Positions 21,401-33,352 are shown, counted from the stretch's first letter. The stretch: 33,490 bases of DNA from Funneliformis mosseae (GCA_910592005.1 CAJVPP010000402.1:1-33490), one strand, 5' to 3'. Program-made: numbers and translations. Notes: generated by a model not told the origin, from the letters alone.

Positions 21401-24400
21401 CTCTAAATTACTATTTTCGTTTGGTCTGGCACTAAATAGAAAATAAAAAGTTATGATCAAAATCATAATTATCTATCTCTGGAAAGAAAATAATTTATAC
21501 GAACTTTGATTTAGATATAGATAGTTTATATATATAGTCTCTCATAGCAGCAATTTTTTCTTCATCTTCAGGAGTCATTCCAATGTTTCTCATTTTCTCC
21601 AAATATTTCTCATCCCTATACAAAGTAAAAGAGATATTTATGAGTTCAATTATTAAAGGAAAGATTTGGTCTATTTACTAGTAGACAGATAGATAGACAT
21701 CACTTACTCTTCCGATTTATTAACTTTTCCGGTATTTACTGCCAGAGTAGACGTTCTTCTTGATAATAAATTAGTGACACTTGAACTACCGGGTAACGTA
21801 GCTGTAGCAACTCTGTTTGCTTTTCTTTCTTTAGCCGATTTCCAAAATGACGACTTGGTAGCTTTACTAGCCCAAGAAACTGCTGCATCAAAAATAGACC
21901 TTGGAATCTATATTATATATACATATAAATTTAAAATTTTCAACTATTAAACTTTATAAATGAAAATTTATGAAAATACCGGCTCTTTAACATTCTCTAA
22001 TAATTGAAGTTCGGTTATTTCGGCGATGTCAGCTTGCAGGAATGGTCTTATTATCGGATAAACTATGCACCACACATCAGTCGAAGGTAACAATTTAGCT
22101 GCTGAAGCTATAAATGCGATAGCACCTTAAAAATTATTTTGTTTTTTAAAAAAAAAATATTCAAGATTAATATGTTTAATTACGGATCTAAGCTTAACTT
22201 TGAAATATTTACCATATCGAATCCATATACCAGGATGACACATTAAAGAAGAAACGATCGCAGTCAACTCCCATAATTTCATTTTTTGAAATAATCCCAG
22301 CTCTGCAAGACTTGTTAGAGAGTTTAATACCTTCTCTACCACAAATTCTTCGGAATCTAGGAAGATAAAGTTCTTGACGTCTCTATCACAAATCTCACAT
22401 TTCATATAAATCAATTATATCAAATTATTTTATGATACCTGAGAGAGATTGAATCATTAAAGGTAAGATATATTCTTCTAAACTACGACCTCCCACGAAA
22501 GTTCCAACGCCAATGATACTCTCAAAGAATGCACTATATTTGCAGCGCATACAAGGAGGATAAATAATTAATATGGGTTAAAAATAAATTTATATGCAAA
22601 GGAATAAAGTAAACCTTCGTAACATCCAATCTCGGTCATTTAGATAAGTAATCATATGACTTAATAATTCGTCGTTGGCTTTTTGTCTACCAAAGAAAAC
22701 ACATAGGCTAGTAATATTGGATAATAAAGCACGTTTTACCGCACTTTCGGAATCCGTTAATAGCGTGGAAACTTGATCTTGTATTATAGACTGAAGTTCA
22801 TGTAGAGTTGCATCATAGGTAGCCTCATATGAACTATCAATGTCCGTATCATTGTCTGTGGAGTTTAAAGATTCTGTCTTAAATGATTGTGTTAATTCTA
22901 GAAATCGTAAAGCAGTTTCGGCCAAAGATGTTATGCACTGAGCATATGTCATTCTGACGAGTACTTCGGGATCAGTAGCAAATTTTAGTAAATTTGGCAT
23001 TATATATTCTGGAAAGATTGTTGCATTTGAAGGTGTGATTGTCTCTACCATCGACAGCTATTGTCACAAAAAAGTTATTGTTAAATTATACAATCCCCCT
23101 TTTTTTTTTTAAAAAAAAAAAGGCAACGTTTAATTTCATAAATTACAAACCAAATGAGTCAGGGTTTTAACGGCATTCGCACGGACAAGACCGACGTCAT
23201 CTCCTAAAAGAGCAATCAAATAAGGAACTAACCTATCCAATTTAAATTCGTCTTCCAAGTGCTGTCCGATAGCGAGCAACATATCCAGAGCATGAAGTTT
23301 AGAGGATGGATATGCAGTGTTTCGAATAGTAGCACATATTAAAGAGAGGAAAATTAGTGCCCCATCATCTTTCGCATCAAATTTTAAATTAGTTCCATGT
23401 TTAATTTGTAACTTAATAAACTAAATAACAATTATAAAAAAGAGTACCGGCATGTTTCTCTCTTTTTTTGCTAGCTGTAGTTGGATCATAATTTGGTATA
23501 TGAAGTTGAACTAAAAAAGGAGGCTGAGGGTTATAAAAAAAAAAATAATAATAATAAGAAAAAAATCTATAAAGATAATTTGAAATGGGGGTTTTTTTTA
23601 TTCTTATAGGTAAAACATATATGTACCGTTACGTTTTGCGTTGAAACTTGACACATAAAAATAATAATAATAATAAAAAAAAGATTAAGAATGTTAATAC
23701 TAATTTATAATAGAATGATCCTTTATATTAAAATATCCAAAACATGTAATATATCATACTTTCAATTGGGCGAGAACTTTCTCCAAATTTATCACCACGT
23801 CCTCGAACAACTACAACTTCGGATTCTGGTGAGGAATTATCGCCAAAAAATCCAAGGAAAAAGGCGATTTTATCAAATTCATGATAGATTCTCTCAATCT
23901 TCTCATCCGCATCAGTATTTACAATTGTATTATTGGGCTCATTTAACTCATATCTTTTATTAGAGAAGGTTGTATTAGTCGCGGCGGAAATAAGTCGTCT
24001 TGGATGGGATTGATTATGCGGATCGGTAACTGACCCAATATATTGATGAAGGAAAGTATAAAAATATTGTGGAAATGCTGTCCCACGCCTACATTAAGTA
24101 AAGAAATGAAAGACTTAGATAAACTGAATATTACATAATTCAATTCACAATCATAAATTAATACCATTCTTGAAGATATTGTTCTGCTGTATATCTTTGG
24201 GATGGATCTACATTAATCATATGTTTTACCATGGCCTAAATATAAGTCATGACAACGATGCAACTTAATAAACGCGACCTCTTCGTTTTGATTTAACAAA
24301 GATTAAAAAATGACGTACCTTTATATCTTCATCCTCGATCTTTTTTAAATATAATTCAGGATCGTACTCGCCAGATCTGTATTTAAACAGCTGTGAAAGG

Positions 24401-25788
24401 GAAAATATCGGCGCTCCCTCTAAAAAAAGTTCAGCAATTACACAACTGGAGTAGAAATAAATTGCAAAAAATCCAACCAATTATGATTAATAATTAATAC
24501 ATCATATATTTAATAAATGATTACTCATTAAAAGTATCAAGTAAAATAATATACCACACCCTAAAGAAAAAATATCCATTGCAGGTGTTATTGCTCCATC
24601 CTTCTCTCCAAATTCCAATTCATTCTGATCATAATTATAAATTCGTTATACATTATTAGATGATTAAGATTATTATTATTATTATGTTAATAAATCAATA
24701 TACTGATTAACTAAATTCGCAACCTTTCTTCTATCAATTTCACTCCCAGGTTTATAAAATCTTTCCGGAGCAAGATAACATGTTCTTCTTGATGAAGTAT
24801 CGAAAAAAAACGAAAAATCTGCAGGATTATCCTATCTCCGTCAAAAATAATATCAGTAAAATCTAAATATATATGTGTGTATTTCACAAATTTATCAAAT
24901 AAACAGATTAAACAAATAAAATAAATACCTCTGGAAGATATGTAGGTTTATATCCAGCAAAATCCGCTAAATATACCCAATTCCATGAAGTCACAAGAAC
25001 ATTCTCTGTCTTAATATCTCCATGATAAATCTTACAAAAATTAAAACAGATCAGAACAAAAGTTCAATAAAATTGTTCATTTCTAATACGAAAATGCAAA
25101 TTACCGCTCTGGTGTGAGCATCATGTACTCCACATAATATTTGATACGTGATCCATTTTTTTTCTATAAGATTCAAAAATGGACGTGTGCTAAAAATAAA
25201 TAAAAGGTTACTAAATATGCATACAACAATAAAATTGAAAAGAATTGATTATTATTATTTTTTTTTAAAAGAAAAAACATTACGCTAAACCTTATTCGGT
25301 CATATAAACTACTGAAAAAGAATTGTCTTATTAGATATCCGGCCTTTTCTGTTTCTAATATTCGTTGATATGCAAACGCGTTTGGAACTTCCGATAAGAC
25401 ATCTTTCTCCTCTATAAAAGATAAATTTAAAAATAAATTTTATGCAAGCCAAACAAAATTATTTGATAATATACAAATTTGAAACATACCTTGAAGTGCT
25501 TTTACAATATTTGATAAGGACAACCCAGGTTCTGGTTTAATAAATATTTTTACAACAACGGCACCCTCTTTATGACGACAACGAATAGTTTTCATAAAAC
25601 GTGCACTACTTAAGCTGATAAGAGGAAAAAAACATCAATAATGTCATACAATTTATTTATAAACGAACGAGTACGATTTGCTTGCTTGATTACCTCCTTT
25701 CATATTGAATATCTCCAAGCTCACTAACGTAACTATCAATTCCCGCAGTCGCTATCGAAGCAGTTGTACTTGAAATGTTATTCCCCAT
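18441..25788 (-). CDS. VPS15: VPS15, regulatory pseudokinase subunit of the Vps34 PI3-kinase
   Basis: Thirty minus-strand exons encode about 1,641 residues. Vps15 (PIK3R4) anchors and activates the class III PI3-kinase Vps34 with Atg6/Beclin on endosomal and autophagic membranes. The N terminus MGNNISS has the Gly2/Ser6 myristoylation pattern known for Vps15. Residues about 30-310 are the protein-kinase fold with the family's altered motifs: no standard Gly-rich loop, HGDIKTEN (145-152) in place of HRD, DFAG (165-168) in place of DFG, then APERFYKPG and a [10 protein letters not shown] segment. HEAT-type helical repeats follow ([52 protein letters not shown]), then a poorly conserved Ser/Thr/Asn/Ala-rich linker (21032-20506). 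A C-terminal WD40 propeller begins near [19 protein letters not shown] and ends [12 protein letters not shown]. The last blade carries a Gly/Ser/Asn/Gln low-complexity insert. The gene is divergent from the F-box gene, 279 bp apart. Confidence 0.95.
18441..25788 (-). other. VPS15 exon map
   Basis: Exons, 5' to 3' on the minus strand: 25788-25694, 25614-25490, 25411-25291, 25189-25105, 25030-24929, 24831-24712, 24624-24560, 24445-24319, 24235-24165, 24088-23760, 23646-23627, 23510-23448, 23420-23151, 23057-22615, 22533-22439, 22356-22213, 22125-21980, 21907-21708, 21615-21505, 21431-21401, 21334-21218, 21108-21083, 21032-20506, 20422-20351, 20271-20179, 20099-19929, 19842-19648, 19569-19154, 19092-18866, 18759-18441. 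Phases agree at every junction as listed. Less certain: the 24712 donor (GTTAAT, with 24724 as an alternative), exon 12 (could start at 23523 in another frame), the start of exon 13 (23420 or 23411), the 21505 donor (GTTCGT), and the 21083 donor (GTACTC). Confidence 0.75.
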
Positions 25789-26067
25789 AGTAGTTTATTT
25801 ATTAAGAATTAAAAAATAAAAAAAATAATATTTCACTAACAACTTTCATAACTGGAAAGTTTTAAATAAAATTAAACAGCCAATGAGAATTAAATAGTTC
25901 ATGTATCACGGAAGTAGGTATTTTGTCACAGATCATCACGAAAATCAGTATTTTTTTTTAAAGATTAAGTAATGAAGGGGTACCATTCACGAATATCGTG
26001 TAAAACGTTACACTAATTTTGTTGTTGGAGAAATAAAAAGCCCGTTTACAAAAAAAAAATTTCTATA
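25789..26067. promoter_or_regulatory. Shared divergent promoter of VPS15 and the F-box gene
   Basis: 279 bp separate the two start codons. An inverted repeat GTGTAA-AACG-TTACAC lies at 25998-26013. The same half-sites, with a 9 nt spacer, occur in the other divergent promoter of this window (30225-30245). No clear TATA box is seen. Confidence 0.45.
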
Positions 26068-28062
26068 ATGGATATTGCAAATCTTTTACTGGTAAGGGTT
26101 TTTTTTTTTTTCTTTTGGCTTTTTTCTTTTTTTTTAAAAAAATTTTCCACATTAATTACGTTAACATTCTCTTAATATAATACTCGCGTTTACGCGTGAA
26201 AATTTTGTTAGACCGAGTCAGACGAACAAACGGCAACTTTACCGTCGTCGTCTTGGAATTTCGAGACACCAAATAATTCACCACCAAATGATCCTACAAC
26301 AACCAATTCACCCGCCTTAAAAATTCCGCGATTATCTCCGGATATTATTTATCAAATCTTGCAAAATTTTAAGTTTAGTCGTTCATCCCTCAACAAATTC
26401 CTTCGAATCGACCAAACGTGGTGTCATATCTCTTTGAGCTTCCTGTGGCAATGTCCTTTTAATATGTCTTTGAAAGTAAAAAGCTCCATTCTTTTAATTC
26501 GAACTTTACTTTCTTTTCTTTCAGAGCAAGAGAAATCCGAATTAACTCGTAATAATATTGAATTATCAGATTATGAATCAGATTTTAGCAAGTCGAAAAT
26601 ATATAATTATCCGGATTATATTCGAACTTTCGATTTAAAACATTTTCGATTATCGATGTTACATTGGTTATGTTATTTACAAAATCATCGGAGCGATGAT
26701 ATTTCATTAATCATGGAATTAAATAAAATATATAATGACATTCCTACCAATTATTCTTCGGTCAATTTAGCGAGTGAAATCATTTATGGTATGTTATTCA
26801 GGAGATCTAATGATCACAAATTACAACATTTAATTATTGAAAATGATCCTTATCAAGACATAATCACCTCCAATCATTTGATTCATAAAAGTATAATAAA
26901 TATTAACGGAGGGGTTGAGGATAATGCTTTATCACGGTTGGAGAAATTCGAATTTCATTATAAAATTGAAAGACGACTTGATGAGGATTTACTTATTAAT
27001 AGGATCGTGAGAATGTTTGAAAAGATGAAAGAATATGTAAAGAGTTTAAAATGGTTAGAAGTGAACATTAAATATGAAGGAGGTCGAATTCCAAAGATTG
27101 GAAAGGCGTTAATGGAATTTATAGAAGGACAAAGAAAGATGGAAGTGTTGGGAATTCATGAGTTTTGGATGCGAGAGGAGAGTGAAATGATTTACGAAAG
27201 GATTTGTAAAAGTCAACAAAATAGTTTAAAGCATATTAGATTTTGTGAATCGTGTAATTTTAAAGAATTGATAAAAGGATTAAATGAGTGTAATAACTTG
27301 GTTACCTTGGAAATTTTAAGATTATTTAAATATGATTATTCCAGCGTTTCAGTTCCGGATAAAGAATTTGAGGGGAAAACATTAAGCATACGGAATTTTT
27401 ATACGTGGGATATTAATGATGCTCCAGATATATCAAATTATTTCATTCAAATTTTCAAAATGTCAAATAAGAATTTAAAAACATTAACATTAACTTATAT
27501 AACTTCAGATATTATTATAACACTTGTAAATTTCTGTCCTAATGTTACACATTTGTCTCTGTCTTTTTTTCAACACTTGGATTCAATCCCTGATTTACTT
27601 TCACTTTTGCTTCCTGTGTTACCTCTTGAGCAATTTTTTTTAAAAATCGATAATATGAATTCGGATTCTGACATTTTCACACAAGATTATTGGAATAGAA
27701 TTTCAATATCCATTCCTGATTCCGTAATTCATTTAGGAATCGATTTTAAAATTGAAAGCAATATGTTCAATAAGTTTTTAAAGGAATGTAAAGCTCAATT
27801 AAGAACAATTTCATTATTTCAAGGATATATGCTAAATAGACATTATTTACAACTTATAGTTCAATATACAAAGAATTGTAATCAATTATTGAACGAATTG
27901 AGATTTTCTTGGAATCCAGATGAGATTGGATTTATATCAAATTCCAATTTGGGAGATGCGAAGGAGTTTATTAAGATTATTGATAAGGTCGAGTCCTTTA
28001 ATAAACCATTCTATGGTGAGTTTTTTGATAAATTGTCACATACTAAAAATAAAAAAAAATAA
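26068..28062 (+). CDS. F-box protein with leucine-rich-repeat-like C terminus
   Basis: Exon 1, 26068-26091, encodes only MDIANLLL. After a 120 bp intron (GTAAGG...TTAG), exon 2 (26212-28062) continues in phase, for 624 residues in all. The main frame is open back to the acceptor but has no ATG before the F-box, which is why the 24 nt exon is needed. Residues about 45-100 form the F-box (IPRLSPDIIYQILQNF, then SRSSLN, WCHISLSFLWQCPF), the Skp1-binding motif of SCF ubiquitin ligases. The rest consists of irregular leucine-rich segments (NLVTLEILRLF, NLKTLTLTYITSD, NVTHLSLSFFQHLDSIPDLLSLLLPVL), probably the substrate-binding side. Such genes are very numerous in glomeromycetes, and no specific substrate can be given. 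Confidence 0.85.
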
Positions 28063-28306
28063 AATAAAAAATAACAATTTTAAAAGGAAAAAAAAAAATT
28101 TTCTAAATTCTTGTATTTATTCCTCATAGATATAAAGTTAAGTGTACCAAATGTAAAAGATCAAGTTCTTACACCTTCCTTGTCTTATAAAGTAGGTTCA
28201 ATTAAAACATGAATATTTTTTTTATTTCTTTTTTTTGTAAAAATTATTTATTGAAAACTTTTTTTAGAAACATAAATAATAGTTTAAATACAATTTCACA
28301 CGTGTC
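28063..28306. other. Convergent 3' flanks of the F-box gene and ADE2
   Basis: A 244 bp AT-rich spacer between two stop codons on opposite strands. It contains A and T runs that probably serve 3'-end formation on both strands. A 69-codon plus-strand frame overlapping the end of the F-box gene is a shadow. Confidence 0.45.
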
Positions 28307-30148
28307 TCAATAATTTTCCCAGCCAACTTTATCCAATTTTTCAACTTTAGTTAAAACTTCATTTTCTTGTCTTTCCATAAATTCTTGCATTTTTTGTAAA
28401 TAATTAGGTATAAAAGAACCTAATTGGCGAACCGCCAATAATCCAGCATTTGTTGAATTATTGATTGCTATTGTTGCTACAGGAATTCCGCGCTATAGTC
28501 AAACAAATTTATCGTCAATACAAGAAAATAAAAAAAAAAAAAAAAAACAGACAATATTTATTCTTAACTTACAGGCATTTGAACAATACTATAAAGAGAA
28601 TCAACACCATCCAAAGTTTTGCCTTTAACAGGCACACCGATAACTGGTAAAGGGGTCAAAGCGGCTACCATGCCAGGTAAATGGGCAGCACCACCTGCAC
28701 CAGCAATTATAACTTTTAATCCTCTAACGTGAGCATCTTTTGCATATTGTACCATTCTCATTGGAGTTCTATGAGCTGACACAATGGATAATTCAAATGG
28801 TACATCAAATGATTTCAATATTTCGGCACAAGGCTTCATTGTAGGTAAATCCGAATCACTTCCCATGATGATTCCAACTAAAGGCTGAATATTACTCCTT
28901 GTTGTTGTTATTGAACTATCATTTTCATCAATCATCTTAAGAATTGGATTGATTCTTTCGTATAATTGTGAGATTGAATCTGCAACTATCGTTATGTGTC
29001 CCATCTTTCTGCCTTTCCTACATTCTCTCTTTCCATACAAATGAATCGTCGCTCCTGACGTTGTCAAAGCTTCTACGCATGGGCTTAAAGTTTCTTGTAG
29101 GTTATCTGACTTTCCAAGGACATTAATCATTGCTGCCGCTGGAACTTTAAGAGACGTGCTTCCTATTGGCATATTTAGTATGCTTCGAATATGATTCTCA
29201 TATTGTGAAGTTTGACATGCTTCAATTGTATAATGTCCAGAATTATGTGGCCGTGGTGCAATTTCATTAACATAAATTTGTCCTTACAATCATGAAAATA
29301 AAGTTAACTCACTTGTAAATAAAAAAAAAAAAAATTTTTTTGTCTATTCTCTTTCGCTTACCATCCTTCATCAAAAACATTTCAACTCCAAATACTCCGC
29401 ACCCTTTAAAAGTTAAGACTGCTTTTTCTGCAATTTCTTTGGCGCGTCCTAAAATGATATTATCATGTTGAGCTGGAACAATAACTAAATGACAAATATT
29501 TTCCTTGTGAACTGTTTCTACTACAGGATAACTCTTCATCACACCATCAACACTTCTAACTACCATAACGGCCAATTCTTTAACGAACGGTGACCATCTT
29601 TCGGCATATAATGGATTTTGAAAATTTCCTAAAGTTTCTAAAGCTTTGGTAATGTCATCCTCAGATTTTATTATATGATTTCCTCGACCATCATAAGCTA
29701 AAGTTTTAGATTTTAACATTAAAGGATACCCAAATTTCTTTACTGCAATATTTATTGAATCCCTATCAGAAATATCAATAAAATCTACAACGGGTATTTC
29801 ATTTTGTGATAAGTGTGTCTTTTGTAAAAATTTATCTTGAATGATACGAATTGTAAAAGGATGTGGATGTATTTCAATCTTTTTTTCGGAAAATAAAGTT
29901 TCTAAAGTTTCAACGTTGACGTGTTCGATCTCAATCGTTAATATATCTACATTTTGTGCAAGTTCTTGAATTTTTAGGGGATCTTTGAAGTCACCATGGA
30001 TATGTCTTGACGTTGCTTGAATTTGTTTTGCGGGAGAGTCAACAGGGATATCAAGGATTGTTATAGATATGTTTAGACGAGACGCTGCTTCTACTAGCAT
30101 ACGACCGAGTTGTCCTCCTCCTAAAACTCCTATTCTCTTGGAATTCAT
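28307..30148 (-). CDS. ADE2: Phosphoribosylaminoimidazole carboxylase (fused PurK-PurE)
   Basis: Three minus-strand exons, 30148-29362, 29282-28573 and 28492-28307, join in phase to 560 residues, close to yeast Ade2 (571). The enzyme converts AIR to CAIR in de novo purine synthesis. The N-terminal half is PurK: nucleotide-binding start [11 protein letters not shown] (7-17), ATP-grasp body with AYDGRGN (151-157), and [13 protein letters not shown] (268-280) near the metal/ATP site. The C-terminal part is PurE: GSDSDLP (403-409), SAHRTP with the conserved His (431-436), and [13 protein letters not shown] (457-469). Exon 3 supplies the closing helices ([20 protein letters not shown] and a charged tail). 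All key motifs look intact, so it should be functional. The start codon directly abuts a long A/T palindrome in the leader. Divergent from the WD40 gene. Confidence 0.97.
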
Positions 30149-30477
30149 TTTTTTTTTTTTAAAAAAAAAAAAAAAAGATTGGTGTCATGTATAATCACAT
30201 GTGACGAAATCGATCCCGAGATTTGTGTAACTTTAGTATTTACACTAAATATGATCAATCTTTGAGGATAATTTTCTTTTCTCAAAAAAAAAAAAACTTA
30301 ATGGACAGGACATTTTTTTTTTATTTTAAGAAAAATCAAATTTTTTATGGTTTAAAATTATTTTATTAAACATCAATTTAATGAAATTTTTTTAATTAAA
30401 TTAATAAATATTATAAAAGTCGTATGAATACAAAGATATATTATACCACTCCCTGTTTTAAATGATAATAGATAGCC
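30149..30477. promoter_or_regulatory. Shared divergent promoter of ADE2 and the WD40 gene
   Basis: 329 bp between start codons. It contains the palindrome TCACATGTGA (30195-30204, an E-box-like core) and an inverted repeat GTGTAA/TTACAC (30225-30230 and 30240-30245). I see no TGACTC site of the kind used by yeast Bas1 at purine genes. The ADE2 side starts with T/A runs (30148-30176). Confidence 0.45.
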
Positions 30478-32642
30478 ATGGAACCTATGAAGCTAACAGC
30501 AGCCCTTTCGTCAAATCTCGATCATACAGATAAATTTATTAAAGAGAACAAGGCACTGAAACAAAAAGTTGATGCATTAGAAAAAGAAAATATACTATTA
30601 AAAAAATCCATATATGATTTATCTGTAAAGTTTTCTGCTTCTTCCCATCAAAGAGCTAGTCCTTTTATTATTGATCTAGAAGCTTGCGGAGTTGTTCCGC
30701 AGGATAACGGTGGTGGTAAAGAGATTAGCTTAGAGAATTCTACTTCTGGTGGGATGAGTATACGCTGAGATTGAAAATTTGCTTAAAGAGATTTTACTAT
30801 ACTTGATGTAAATTAATACGTAACATGTAATGATATAGGTAATAATGCGATTGAAAAACATCATGAAGGAAGAACCTTTCATCTAAGATCTGAATTTAAG
30901 GTTTGAAGGAAATGTTCATGATTTCAAACCTGATAAAAGGTGAATCTTATATACACATATTTTATTAGGGACACGGAGGAGCAGTTCACGCGATTCATTT
31001 TTCACCATGTGGAAAAATGCTTGCGTCTGGATCATTTGACAAAACCATTCGAATATGGGATACCATATCATTGCAAAACGAGGTATATTTGATGATTGTC
31101 AATTAATTGACCACTTTTTTTTATTTATTTATCAATTTTTTTTTTTATTTAAAAAAAAATAAAGCAAGCATGCTTAAAAGGACATATGTTAAATATATCA
31201 GATGTTTGCTGGTCTCGTGATTCAACATCATTATTATCAGGAGCTTATGATCAAACATGTAAATTGTGGGATGTAGAAACGAATAAATATAATTCATTTG
31301 AAAACGAAGGATTTGTCCAATGTGTCATGTTCAATCCTGCAGGTATTCTTTTCTAATAAGAATAAGAAGAAGAATAATTATAATGCTTTTTATTTGAGTT
31401 TAATTTTTAATTTTATTATTATTATTTATTTTTTTTTAAAAAAAAAAAAAAACCTATAAAATAGATAATAATTTGTTTGCAAGTGGAACTTCAAGAAAGA
31501 TATTAACATTAATAGATATTCGTAAACCTGAAAGTGCACTTGAATTTAAAAATGATGGAATGATAAATTCACTTTATGTTTGTCAAGATGGGCAAAATAT
31601 TATTACTGGAGATTCCAACGGATTCTTAAAAACATGGGATATCAGAACCGGTTTGTAAAAGCGTCGTCCTTTATCAGTTTATATAAATATTTATATAAAT
31701 TTTTTCACGAATAGGAGACGCATTAGAATCGATTTTGAATGAACCAACAAGGAAGCCGATCTCACATATTGCTGTTTCAAAAAGTCTTGGTAAGGATTAT
31801 AGAAATGTTTCACGATTGAATTTGTTTAATCACGCCGCTAAATTCAAACGAATTATTACAGGTGATGAGGAATCTAGGTATATGGCAGTTAATAGTTACG
31901 ACAATGGTAAGTTCATCGTATTGAACAAGGAAAACTTTTATTTAATTACATCTAACATAAAATGTTTCAGTTATAAGAATATATGATCGTGGAATTGAGC
32001 CACCGAAATCTCAACTGAGAATCGTTCACGTATTGAAGGGCTACAAGAATAAGGGATGGCCCATAAGGTCCTCTTATTTCCTCGGAAAAGACTGTGGGAA
32101 TTTTTCATAAGTTTAATTATATGTGTCTTTATAATTCATATACCATACTAATTGTCTTATTCAATGGTTAGATCAATATTCAACAGTACAAAGGTCAATG
32201 CATAATGACATTTTTGATGCTGGGGATCCTAAAACGGACCCCGCGGATAACGTTACGTAAGGTTTATTTAAATTACCTGTTACCTAATACCTTGATTGTG
32301 TAAATTATATTCATTAAAATTTTCTCATTAGATATGAGAGGGACAAGCCATTGGAAGCAAGTTTATTGTTGGCCACGGGAAGTGCAGATCCGTACGCGTA
32401 TCTGTATAATGTTGGTGGACCAGAGGTAACTTGAACCGGAAAAGTTCTTTTCAAGTAATAATAATGATAATAATTATTATGTATTATAGGGTACCGGTGA
32501 GTTGATTCAGAGATTGGAAGGACATACGGACTTTGTGTATGCGGTTGACTTTCATCCATTTGAACCGTTCTTGGCTAGTTGTTCTGCTGATTGTACTATA
32601 AAAGTTTGGGCTCCTAATACAAAAGGAAAGAAAAAAAGTTAA
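30478..32642 (+). CDS. WD40-repeat protein with N-terminal coiled coil
   Basis: Ten exons: 30478-30757, 30839-30900, 30969-31082, 31165-31342, 31465-31650, 31715-31906, 31971-32093, 32172-32256, 32332-32425 and 32490-32642. All phases agree, giving 488 residues. Residues about 15-55 form a leucine-zipper-like coiled coil (NKALKQKVDALEKENILLKK). A linker (to about 110) leads into a WD40 propeller: GAVHAIHFSPCGKMLASGSF..IRIWD, NISDVCWSRDSTSLLSGAYD..CKLWD, FVQCVMFNP.., IITGDSNGFLKTWD, SYDN..IRIYD, LLATGSADPYAYLYN, DFVYAVDFHPFEPFLASCSA..IKVW. WD40 propellers act as protein-interaction platforms, and the coiled coil suggests a dimer or scaffold. I cannot tie it to a named family. Exon 7 uses a weak donor (GTGGGA). 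The short Lys-rich tail GKKKS ends the protein. Confidence 0.86.
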
Positions 32643-33331
32643 AATAATATAAGTTTTTGTGTAATTTATTTAACCTAATTTGTATTAATTGTATGCAATG
32701 TAGATCATAATTCATAATTACTATAGTTACAAAAATAGTCCTGAAAAGCAACATAATTCAACCATTGTTTCTTTATTAAGTAAAGAAGGAATGAATTTTA
32801 GAAATTTTGAGTTTGCATGTTAAAAAAAAACTTTTAACTGCGTTAATCTCAATGCAAAACTACCATTATTGCTTTAGGAGGTAACTCAAGATTACATTAC
32901 GGTTTCTTTGTTTGGATCATCCAATTTATTACATTTCATCATAATATTTTTCTTTATTTTTTCGAAACATTTCGATTTGTAATTAATATTTCTAAAATTA
33001 ATGAATATCATTGATAAATATGATTGGTTACAATACAAAGATCGCATTATTTAGCTCTATTTCTATATAGATATTGTAAAATCATTATTGAATATTATAA
33101 AATCGCGGGTTTTTCGGATATTCCGAGAATTTCAATTCGATCAATAAGATATATTATATCTAAATTTGGCTAAATTGTTAGAAGTTAATATTTAGTCAAC
33201 TAGGTCAACAAAGATATAAAAACTTATCCTTTTTTTTAGGTTTGAATCAAGCTTTACAAGGAATATAAAACTTCCTTACTCTAGCAATATTTTATGACAC
33301 TACCATTTGGGATTCCAAATTCTCAATTTTT
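32643..33331. other. Downstream flank of the WD40 gene, nothing recognised
   Basis: AT-rich sequence with stops in all frames, including the 3' UTR of the WD40 gene. No RNA gene or exon chain found. Confidence 0.4.
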
Positions 33332-33352
33332 TTTTTTCTTTCTTTCTTTCTT

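Noticed and set aside
23691..23963. 90-residue plus-strand frame
   Set aside because: Antisense of VPS15 exon 10, whose minus-strand reading continues the kinase-to-HEAT region in phase.
12765..32642. Gene cluster with a common pathway
   Set aside because: The seven genes belong to unrelated processes (ubiquitin adaptors, mitochondrial translation, PI3-kinase, purine synthesis), and orientation and spacing look ordinary for a fungal chromosome.
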